Below are positions 33,751 to 41,084 of a DNA stretch of 64,000 nt, in pieces (position 1 is the stretch's first letter; every line of letters begins with the position of its first letter). The stretch comes from Gemmatimonadota bacterium. Its GTDB lineage: Bacteria; Gemmatimonadota; Gemmatimonadetes; Gemmatimonadales; Gemmatimonadaceae. Below the pieces are notes generated by a model. It was not told where the DNA came from, ran no database searches, and was given only the letters and a program-made list of their open reading frames with translations. The position numbers and the translations under genes are program-made. The DNA lies in contig JADKAQ010000008.1 of assembly GCA_016719105.1 (NCBI GenBank), positions 420,181 to 484,180 on the forward strand. Direction: 5' to 3'.

Positions 33751-33878
33751 AACGAAGTGAGCACCCCAGCGAAAGCTGGGGTCCACCCGAGCAAACGAAG
33801 TGAGCCCCCCGGCGAACACCGGAGTCCACCCCAACAAACAAAGTGAGCCCCCCGCAACCGCCGGAACACGCCCCCGCC
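33751..33878. repeat. Three tandem 43-bp hairpin repeats (REP-like)
   Basis: Units begin at 33751, 33794 and 33837, each opening with AAC(G/A)AAGTGAGC and ending with a TCCACCC-type segment. Each carries a small hairpin; the first is perfect, CCCCAGC-GAAA-GCTGGGG with a GNRA tetraloop, and the second and third are progressively degenerate. They lie in the divergent gap between the ThDP gene and the deacetylase. Confidence 0.85.
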
Positions 33879-34003
33879 GCAGCACGTCCAACCTCGAGAG
33901 GCGCGCCGAAACGTTATGCTCGGCGCCCCACTCTCGATAGCCACTCGAGACCGGCTCCGACGGGGATGAATGTCGCGCGTGGCGTCCTGCTATTTTCCCC
34001 GCG

Positions 34004-34918
34004 ATGCTCTCCTTCATTCTGGCTCTCACGCTCGGCGCCGCGACGCTCCCCGCCGATGCACTCACGTCCGACGCCGATTCAATCGCCGTCGCCCGCACGG
34101 AACGCGCTTCCCGCGCGGAACGCGCTTCGCCCCCCACCGTACCGCCGGACTCCCTGCGGGTCCCCATCCTGGTCTATCACAACATTCAGTCGTCGGCCGA
34201 CGCCCGCGGCGTGCGCGGCGCCGACCTCACCATGCGCCCCGAGGTCTTCGCGGCGCAGATGCAGTACCTCAAGGAGCACGGGATCCCGGTCGTCTCGTTC
34301 ACCGCGCTCGTCGAAGCGCTGGAAGGCAAGCGCACGCTCCCGCCCAAGGCCGTCGTCATCACCTTCGACGACGGGCGCCTCAACCAGTACACCAACGCCA
34401 TCCCCGTCCTCAAGAAGCTCGGCTTCACCGCGACCTTCTTCCCCTTCACGCACGCCATGGACCGCAACCCGCGCTACTTCACGTGGGCACAGTTCAAGGA
34501 GTTGCAGCAGGCGGGCCACACCATCGGTTCGCACACCTCGCTGCACGTGCGCGTGGACAAGATGAAGGACGCCAAGCAGATGCACACCGAGGTCACGGGG
34601 AGCCGCGAGCAGCTGCAGGCGAAGCTGGGCGCCACGGCCACCGAGTACTTCTCGTACCCGTTCGGCGCCCTTGCGGCTGCCGGCGACTCGGCCGTGCGCG
34701 CCGCCGGCTACCGCGCCGCCCGTGCCTACACCGGCGGGCCCTGGAACAGCATCCGCGATCGCTGGCGCCTCAAGGCCGTCCCAATGACCGAGAACATGAA
34801 GCGCTTCGCGCAGGTCGTGGATCCGTCGGCGGCCGCCGAGCTCCCGGCCACGGCCAAGCCGTCGCCCAGGCCCGGGGCGGCCAAGGGCGCCCCCGCGAAG
34901 CCGCGGCCGGGACGTTAG
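34004..34918 (+). CDS. Exported polysaccharide deacetylase (NodB domain)
   Basis: 304 residues. Signal peptide about 1-20. The NodB fold follows: VPILVYHNIQ, the catalytic and metal motif ITFDDGRLNQY (two Asp), the HxxxxH metal pair in GSHTSLHVRV, and YFSYPFGAL. Such enzymes remove N-acetyl groups from chitin, peptidoglycan or other surface polysaccharides. The C-terminal 40 residues are a Pro/Ala/Lys-rich tail. It stands alone on the plus strand after a divergent repeat region and ends with CGT-TAG-GC directly before a strong terminator. Confidence 0.9.
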   Translation: MLSFILALTLGAATLPADALTSDADSIAVARTERASRAERASPPTVPPDSLRVPILVYHNIQSSADARGVRGADLTMRPEVFAAQMQYLKEHGIPVVSFTALVEALEGKRTLPPKAVVITFDDGRLNQYTNAIPVLKKLGFTATFFPFTHAMDRNPRYFTWAQFKELQQAGHTIGSHTSLHVRVDKMKDAKQMHTEVTGSREQLQAKLGATATEYFSYPFGALAAAGDSAVRAAGYRAARAYTGGPWNSIRDRWRLKAVPMTENMKRFAQVVDPSAAAELPATAKPSPRPGAAKGAPAKPRPGR

Positions 34919-34928
34919 GCACGCAAAA

Positions 34929-34955
34929 CCCCCCGCCGGAACGGCCGGCGGGGGG
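34929..34955. terminator. Bidirectional terminator between convergent genes
   Basis: An 11-bp perfect stem (CCCCCCGCCGG with CCGGCGGGGGG) and 5-nt loop start 10 bp after the deacetylase stop. AAAA precedes it on the plus strand, giving a U-tract for transcription arriving from the minus-strand lipoprotein gene. Confidence 0.75.
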
Positions 34956-35058
34956 TCGGATGCGGTAAACTGGCACGCATCGTTCTCACTGCATCACCTG
35001 CATCACCACCAGCTTCGCCCCCGCCCTTGCATTGCGCCTGGCGGGGGCGTCCGTGGCG

Positions 35059-36072
35059 TTACGAGCAGCTCGGACGCCCGCGCGGGAGCGCCATCGTGCA
35101 GTTCTTCACTTCGCCGTTGATCGTGATCACGACCTTGGCCGTGGCGCTGCCGTCGTAGGTGATGACCTCGCGGCGGCTGGCGGTGATCGGCGTCGCCCCG
35201 GCGAACGTCACGGTCGCGGTCATCGTGCGGATCACGGTGCCGGCGGTCGGATACGTCGGCTTGCCATCGACGATCGGGATCTCGACCCCACGGGTCGTGT
35301 CGGCGGCCACACGCCTGGCGGTGAAGTTCCCCTTGCTCGACGTCCCGGTGGTCGACTCCTCACCGGTCGAGGTCCCCGCCACTGTGCGCTTCGTGCTCCC
35401 GGCAGCCAGCCCCGCCACCGTCCGGTCGCTCGTGTGGCCGAGCGTCGTGTTCGCCGTGAGGATCGTCGCGCTGTCGCCAATCAGGCGCCCGATGTGCGGG
35501 GGACCCTTGCGGCCGCCCCACGACGGTCCCTTGGACGAGTCGCGCACGTAGCTCACCGTCCCCGCCACGTTCGTCTTGACCTGCACCGAGTTGGTGCTGG
35601 CGGTGTCAAAGGCCGACTGCACGACGCCCGCGGTCGTCTTGTACTGCATCTGCTGGTTCACCGTCACGCCATTCTTCGTGATCGGGGTGCAGACAAACCA
35701 TCCGGTGCTGGCGCTGAACGTCCCGTCGCACGTGCGCCCACCGCCAAAGCGCCCGCCAAACGGGCCGTGATGACCGAAGCCGCGCCCCGCCGACATGGAC
35801 CCGGCAAAGGCATCACCCAAGCCACCACCCATCAGCCCCTCGCGCCCGAAGGCGCGCCCACCAGGGCCGGGAAGCCACAAGCTCGGCACGCCATCGGAGT
35901 CGCCGCCAAAGCTGGACGTGTTGTTCGAGAACTCGGCTGGCACCGTGGTGAAGGCCGCGGTCAACGCCTGGCTCACCGTGGGCGTCGAATCGCCGGTGCC
36001 GAGGAAATCGGCGCAGGCCCCCGCGCCGATCAGGAGGGTCAACAAGGCTGCGGAACGAACAGGGCGAAACAT
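35059..36072 (-). CDS. Predicted secreted lipoprotein, unknown
   Basis: 337 residues beginning MFRPVRSAALLTLLIGAGAC, a lipoprotein-like signal with Cys20. Residues about 65-110 form a Gly/Phe/His-rich stretch (AGRGFGHHGPFGGRF), followed by beta-rich sequence with many Thr and Val. Four Cys in all: the lipobox one, CDG, VCTPI and one near the C-terminus (KNCTM), so a disulfide is possible. I recognise no family. It is monocistronic on the minus strand, with 158 bp before the next gene upstream and a terminator downstream. Confidence 0.65.
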   Translation of the reverse strand: MFRPVRSAALLTLLIGAGACADFLGTGDSTPTVSQALTAAFTTVPAEFSNNTSSFGGDSDGVPSLWLPGPGGRAFGREGLMGGGLGDAFAGSMSAGRGFGHHGPFGGRFGGGRTCDGTFSASTGWFVCTPITKNGVTVNQQMQYKTTAGVVQSAFDTASTNSVQVKTNVAGTVSYVRDSSKGPSWGGRKGPPHIGRLIGDSATILTANTTLGHTSDRTVAGLAAGSTKRTVAGTSTGEESTTGTSSKGNFTARRVAADTTRGVEIPIVDGKPTYPTAGTVIRTMTATVTFAGATPITASRREVITYDGSATAKVVITINGEVKNCTMALPRGRPSCS

Positions 36073-36230
36073 GGTGGAGTCTCCGAAACGGGTATCGTAC
36101 CGACGGTGGGGGATACGCCGGTCCCTGCCCATATGACACATGACGGAGACGATCCCCCCACAACGCATCGCGGGGCGCCGCGATGGTTCGCTGCGCCCCG
36201 CACGCTCCAGCCCCGTCTCGGGCAGCGAGG

Positions 36231-36956
36231 CTAGATCGCGGTCACACTGAACGTCGCCGCGGGGAGCGTCCCGCTCGTCGCGCGCACGGTGTAGAGCCCC
36301 GGACTCGCCCCCAGGGTGATCGTCACGCGGGCCAGCCCGGCGCTGTCGCTCGTGCTCGTCGCGTCGCTCAGCGTCCCGCCGCTGCTGCCGGCGGCCCACG
36401 ACACTGTCACCCCCGACACGGCGTTGCCGTGGACATCCGTCACCTTCACCACCACCTGGACCCCGGCCCCGGCCAGCCCGGCGGTCCCGTCACCGGCGAA
36501 CTTGGCCAGGAGCGACGCGGGCCCTGCCACCACCTGCTGCAGGAAGATCGTCCCCTGGAGCGACCCGACGATGGCCGTGATCTCCGCCTTCCCCGCCACG
36601 GTGCCGGCGGTGAAGCCGAGCGAGGCCCGCCCGGTCGCGTCGGTGATGCTCGTCGACGACGGCAACGTCCCGCTCGCGCCGGTAGCCAGCGACCAGGTGA
36701 CCGTCTGCCCGGCGAGTGGCTTGCCGTTCTGCGCCAGCACTTCCACCACCATCGGGTTGGCCATCACCGTCCCGGCCACCACCGACTGCGAGTCGCCGCC
36801 GACGCGCGAGATCTTCCCGGGGATGGTCGGGCTGGACGGGTCGTCGCCGCAGGCCGACAGCGCCGCCAGGGCGAGGACGGCCAGCGGGAGAAAGGCGCGA
36901 GCGCCGACCGACAGCCGGGCGCGGCGAACGAGGGAGCGCGTGCGAAACTGCATCAT
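36231..36956 (-). CDS. Lipoprotein with bacterial Ig-like (Big_1) repeats
   Basis: 241 residues. The signal ends at a clear lipobox LAALSAC (Cys36). Two successive Ig-like domains follow (about 50-140 and 145-240): NGKPLAGQTVTWSLATGASGTL...TDATGRASLGFTAGT and HGNAVSGVTVSWAAGSSGGTL...SDSAGLARVTITLG, the Big_1/invasin type. Such domains act as adhesive or spacer modules on the cell surface. There is no catalytic part. The ATGATG start leaves a one-codon ambiguity. Confidence 0.8.
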   Translation of the reverse strand: MMQFRTRSLVRRARLSVGARAFLPLAVLALAALSACGDDPSSPTIPGKISRVGGDSQSVVAGTVMANPMVVEVLAQNGKPLAGQTVTWSLATGASGTLPSSTSITDATGRASLGFTAGTVAGKAEITAIVGSLQGTIFLQQVVAGPASLLAKFAGDGTAGLAGAGVQVVVKVTDVHGNAVSGVTVSWAAGSSGGTLSDATSTSDSAGLARVTITLGASPGLYTVRATSGTLPAATFSVTAI

Positions 36957-37052
36957 GGCGTACGGAATGAGGCGAATGGCAAGGCGGCTCCCCGAACACG
37001 CGGGCCCGATGTGCCGGACCCGCGGAGCGGAATTTCGGGGCGCCGCTGAAAA

Positions 37053-40000
37053 CTACATCACGGTCCCGGGTTTCTTCTTCCCGATGACCCCCTCGACCTT
37101 GCTGGCCTGCAGGAGCTTGTTGAAGGCCGCGATGTCGACGTTCTCGATCGTCTCCACCTCGGTCCGCAGCGTCCGCCACAGCCGCTCCAGCTCGGCCAGC
37201 CGTTCTTTGACCCCCTGCGTCAACACGGGGTTCCCTTCCACCTGCCCCAGCAGGAAGCCGTACTGCCCGTTGATCCCGTTGGCGTAGTTGATGATGTCCT
37301 GCCCGTTCTGCGCCTTGGTCGTGAGCTTGGGGTCGGCCGTTTCCAGCTTCTTCACGATCGTCCCACCCATCGCGCCAATGGCCTTGGCCGAGTCGGCGTC
37401 CTTGGTGCGCGTCACGAAGCCCTGCACCTGCGTCTTGAGGTCGCGCACGCGCAGCACGGCATCGTGGATCTCGCCAATGCGCGTCACCAGCAGGTTGGCC
37501 ACCGAATCACGCTCCACCAGCTGCGGCATCGGCGTCTCGCGCCGCGGATCCTGCTTCACCTCGAACGACTGCGTGCGCGTCGTGGTCCCCACCGTCAGCC
37601 GCACGCTGTACGTCCCCGGCAGGACGCGTGCACCGGCCCCCGGGGCGCCAAAGAGCAGCACCCCCGGCAACGTCGTCGGCGCCGGGCGGCGCAGGTCCCA
37701 GGCAAAGGTGTTGACGCCAGCCTTGGGAGCGAGGCGCGACGGTCCCGTCCCTTCCTTGTTGGAGTAGGAACGCACCACCGCCCCTTTGCTGTCCAGGAAC
37801 TCCAGGCGCACGCTCGTCGCGCTATCGGGGGCTGACGCGAGGCGATAGTTGATCACCGCGCCGCTGCGCGGGTTGCGCCCCACCATGTTGGCTCCCGCGC
37901 CACCACCAAAGCCGCCACCGCCGCCCACCAGGAGCGCGGTGCGCGGCTGGTAGAGATGCGCCGCCGCCGAGGCCAGCGAATCGGCGTGCTGGCGAATCAC
38001 CGACAGGTCATCGAGGATCCAGAACGCGCGCCCTTCGGTGGAGGCGATCAGGTCGCCGTGGCGCACCTCGAGGTCGGTCACCGGGACAACCGGAAGATTG
38101 CCGGCGAAGAGCTGCCACCGGGCCCCGCCGTCATACGAGATGTAGACCGTGGTCTCGGTCCCGGCGTACATCAGCCCCTTCCGCTCGGGATCCTCGCGCA
38201 CCACGCGCACCGGCTCGCCGGCGCGCAGCCCGTTCACCAGCGTCGTCCACGTCTTGCCGAAGTCGGTGGAGCGGTAGATGTACGGCGCCGGGTCGCCCAC
38301 GCGGTCCTTGCGATAGGCCACGTACACCGTGCCCGGGTCGTGCGGCGACACCTCGAGCTCGTTCACCAACCCATCGCCCGCCGTTGGCGGCGTCACGTTG
38401 GTCCACGTCGCCCCGCCGTCCTTCGTCAGCTGCACGTTGCCGTCGTCGGTGCCCACGTACATCGTCTTCGCATCGTGCGGCGACTCCTCGATCACGAAGA
38501 TCGTCCCGTACACTTCGCCGCCCGCCCCTTCATTGGTGATCGGGCCGCCGCCCCACCCCTGGCGGCTCTTGTCGTTCTTCGTCAGGTCCCCCGAGGCCGG
38601 CGCCCACGACTGTCCGCGATCACGCGAGCGCAGCAGCACGTTGCCGCCGTGGTAAATCACGTTCTCGTCGTGCATCGACACCACGATGGGTGCCGTCCAG
38701 TTGAAGCGGTATTTCGTCTTGTCGGTCGGCTCCGTCAGGTTCATCTCCGGGTACGCCATGATGTCGCGCGACAACCCGTTCTCCTGGTCCAGCTCGTCGA
38801 TGAGCCCCTGGTAGCAGCCCCCGTACACATAACGAGAGCGCTTCCCGCTCACGCCGATGTTGGCGCTCTCGCACCCCGGGCCGTTGTTCCACTCGCGCTC
38901 GGTGATCATGAAGCCGTCGGAGCGCGACTGGATGATCACCGACGAGTTGTCCTGCTGTCCCGAGTAGAGCTTGTACGGAAAGTCGTCGTCGACCGTCACG
39001 TGGTAGAACTGCGCCGTCGGCTGGTTGTCCTGCGTGCTCCAGCTCTTCCCGCCATCCAGCGAGATCGAGCCGCCGCCGTCGTTGGCGTTCGCCACGTAGT
39101 TGCTGTTGGTCGGGTTGATCCAGAAGCCGTGGTTGTCGCCGTGCATCGCGTTCACCACCGCAAACGTCCGCCCGCCGTCGATCGACTTGAGCACCGGTGC
39201 GTTCATCACCCACACCACGTCGGCGTTCTGCGGATCGGCGATGACATCCATGTAGTACCACGAGCGTGTCTGGATCAGGCGATCCTCGCTCAGCAGGCGC
39301 CAGCTCTTCCCCGCGTCGTCGCTGCGGTACAACCCTCCCTTCTCGGCCTCGACGATCGCATAGACGCGTTCCGGATTTGCCGGCGAGACCGCCACGTCGA
39401 GGTTTCCGATCAGCTTGGGGAGCCCTTCGGTGAGGCGCTTCCAGCTGTCGCCGCCATCGGTCGACTTCCAGATCCCGCCCCCGGGACCGCCGGAGCGCAC
39501 CATCCACGGCGTACGCTGGTGGTCCCACATCGCCGCGTACAGGATGCGCGGGTTGGTCGGGTCCATCGACAGCCCCGCCGCGCCGCTGGTCGCGTTCTCC
39601 CCCTTGAGCACCTGCAGCCACGTCTTGCCGCCGTCGGTCGAGCGGTAGATCCCGCGCTCCGCCGTCCCCTTCCATCGGTCGCCCTGCGCCGCGACGTAGA
39701 CGACGTCAGGGTTGTTGGGATGCACCCGCACGGCCGAGATCTGGCGCGTGGCGGCGAGCCCCACGTTGACCCACGTCTTCCCCTGGTCGGTACTCTTGTA
39801 GACGCCGTCGCCGTAGGTCGACGACTGCCCGCGGATCGCATGCTCGCCGCTCCCCACGTAGATCACGTTGGGGTCGGACGGGGCGATCGCGATGGCGCCG
39901 ATGGTGCTCGTCTTGAAGAAGCCGTCGGAGATGTTGCGCCACGACAGCCCGGCGTTGTCGGTGCGCCAGAGCCCGCCCCCGGTGTAGCCGACGAAGTACG

Positions 40001-40232
40001 TCAGCGGCTGCGACGGGATCCCGACGATGGCGTTCGCGCGTCCTCCGCGCGACGGCCCGATGTTACGCCACGAGATCGCCTGAAAGACGCTCGTGTCGAA
40101 GGCGGTGACGGCCGGCGCAGCGGGCGCCGTTCCGGCTCGCCCCTGCTGCGCGGCGACGAGGGTCGGGAGGCTCGCACTCACAGCGAGCACGGACAGCGCG
40201 AGGCGGGTGCCATGCAGACGTGCGGTGGACAT
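37053..40232 (-). CDS. Exported sortilin-like BNR/Asp-box beta-propeller protein
   Basis: 1059 residues with a signal peptide ending near TLVAAQQG. At least ten Asp-box motifs (S-x-D-x-G-x-S/T-W/F) are visible, for example STDQGKTW, STDGGKTW, SDDAGKSW, SLDGGKSW, STDFGKTW, spaced as in a ten-bladed VPS10/sortilin propeller or xyloglucanase-type propeller pair. A C-terminal region (after about 800) adds an Ig-like domain and a helical end (VKERLAELERLWRTLRTEVETI). The family is often labelled glycosyl hydrolase, but no catalytic pair can be assigned here, so ligand or peptide binding is equally possible. Abundant in Gemmatimonadota and Acidobacteriota. Confidence 0.88.
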   Translation of the reverse strand: MSTARLHGTRLALSVLAVSASLPTLVAAQQGRAGTAPAAPAVTAFDTSVFQAISWRNIGPSRGGRANAIVGIPSQPLTYFVGYTGGGLWRTDNAGLSWRNISDGFFKTSTIGAIAIAPSDPNVIYVGSGEHAIRGQSSTYGDGVYKSTDQGKTWVNVGLAATRQISAVRVHPNNPDVVYVAAQGDRWKGTAERGIYRSTDGGKTWLQVLKGENATSGAAGLSMDPTNPRILYAAMWDHQRTPWMVRSGGPGGGIWKSTDGGDSWKRLTEGLPKLIGNLDVAVSPANPERVYAIVEAEKGGLYRSDDAGKSWRLLSEDRLIQTRSWYYMDVIADPQNADVVWVMNAPVLKSIDGGRTFAVVNAMHGDNHGFWINPTNSNYVANANDGGGSISLDGGKSWSTQDNQPTAQFYHVTVDDDFPYKLYSGQQDNSSVIIQSRSDGFMITEREWNNGPGCESANIGVSGKRSRYVYGGCYQGLIDELDQENGLSRDIMAYPEMNLTEPTDKTKYRFNWTAPIVVSMHDENVIYHGGNVLLRSRDRGQSWAPASGDLTKNDKSRQGWGGGPITNEGAGGEVYGTIFVIEESPHDAKTMYVGTDDGNVQLTKDGGATWTNVTPPTAGDGLVNELEVSPHDPGTVYVAYRKDRVGDPAPYIYRSTDFGKTWTTLVNGLRAGEPVRVVREDPERKGLMYAGTETTVYISYDGGARWQLFAGNLPVVPVTDLEVRHGDLIASTEGRAFWILDDLSVIRQHADSLASAAAHLYQPRTALLVGGGGGFGGGAGANMVGRNPRSGAVINYRLASAPDSATSVRLEFLDSKGAVVRSYSNKEGTGPSRLAPKAGVNTFAWDLRRPAPTTLPGVLLFGAPGAGARVLPGTYSVRLTVGTTTRTQSFEVKQDPRRETPMPQLVERDSVANLLVTRIGEIHDAVLRVRDLKTQVQGFVTRTKDADSAKAIGAMGGTIVKKLETADPKLTTKAQNGQDIINYANGINGQYGFLLGQVEGNPVLTQGVKERLAELERLWRTLRTEVETIENVDIAAFNKLLQASKVEGVIGKKKPGTVM

Positions 40233-40435
40233 CTGGAGCGGGTGTGGCAGGGTGGACGGATTGGGACGCACTGCGCCGGTGGCGCACGCGCGCGCGATGA
40301 ACGCCGGGCGCGACGTGCTTGCGTGGTCTGAATGCACGTCGGCAACATGATAACGCAGCAGTCGAGGGCCGGTGTTGGCCGGCGATCGCTCCCCCCCTCG
40401 ATTCACCGAGTGCTCGCACCCGACGGAGGTCCCCC
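40233..40435. other. Divergent intergenic region
   Basis: About 200 bp between the BNR-protein gene (leftward) and the SRPBCC gene (rightward); both promoters must lie here. The only A/T-richer segment is around 40345-40360 (AACATGATAACGC). No defined operator seen. Confidence 0.3.
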
Positions 40436-40879
40436 ATGCCCACGCTCCACTACGCCGTTCGCATCGCGGCCCCCCCCACCCTGGTTTGGGACCGGATGCT
40501 CTCCCGCGAGAGCTACGAGGCGTGGACCAGCGCCTTTTCCGCGGGCTCCACGTATGAAGGCTCGTGGGAAACGGGGGCGCGCATTCGCTTTCTCGCGCCC
40601 GACGGGAGTGGTGTCATCGCGGAGATCGCCGAGAGTCGCCCCCCGGAGTGGCTCTCCATCCGGCTCCTCGGAATGCTCGACAAGGGGGTCGAGGACGTCG
40701 ACAGCGAGGCCGTACGGGCGTGGGCCCCCGCCTATGAGAACTACGCCTTCCGCTGGGACGGCAGCGGGACCGAGCTCACGATCGACGTCGACACCACGCC
40801 GGAGTCGGTCGCGATGATGGACGAGGCGTGGCCCAAGGGGCTCGCGACGCTCAAGGCGATCTGCGAGGCGCGGCGGTAG
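40436..40879 (+). CDS. SRPBCC/AHSA1-type START-domain protein
   Basis: 147 residues (ATG at 40436 with GGAGGT 5 bp upstream). The helix-grip fold is shown by HYAVRIAAPPTLVWDRMLSRESYEAWTSAF, GSWETGARIRFLAPDG and the C-terminal helix MMDEAWPKGLATLKAIC. The family binds hydrophobic ligands in a deep pocket. No catalytic residue can be assigned. It lies alone in front of the TPR-CHAT locus with about 205 bp between. Confidence 0.85.
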   Translation: MPTLHYAVRIAAPPTLVWDRMLSRESYEAWTSAFSAGSTYEGSWETGARIRFLAPDGSGVIAEIAESRPPEWLSIRLLGMLDKGVEDVDSEAVRAWAPAYENYAFRWDGSGTELTIDVDTTPESVAMMDEAWPKGLATLKAICEARR

Positions 40880-41084
40880 CGCGGAGCCGCGCAGCGCCCG
40901 CCATGGCACGCCGGGGGGCAAGCCGTATTCGCGAGTCGGAGCCGGGACGTTGCGGTGACCAGAGGGGTTCGGCATGATGATGAGGCAACGGCCGCAAGCG
41001 GTCGCTGCCCTCCTCGCCCCACCCCACCATGCCTCGAGTGCTCGTCGGGCCTGCGACCCACGCGATTGACTGTCGGCACCCGTG

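Noticed and set aside
33751..33878. Possible CRISPR array
   Set aside because: Units are contiguous at 43 bp with degenerate hairpins, no unique spacers, and no cas genes nearby.
37956..40331. A 791-codon open frame on the plus strand opposite the BNR-repeat gene
   Set aside because: Its translation is Arg/His/Val-rich with no domain, and it mirrors codon positions of the minus-strand gene, which has signal peptide and Asp boxes. High GC leaves antisense frames open.
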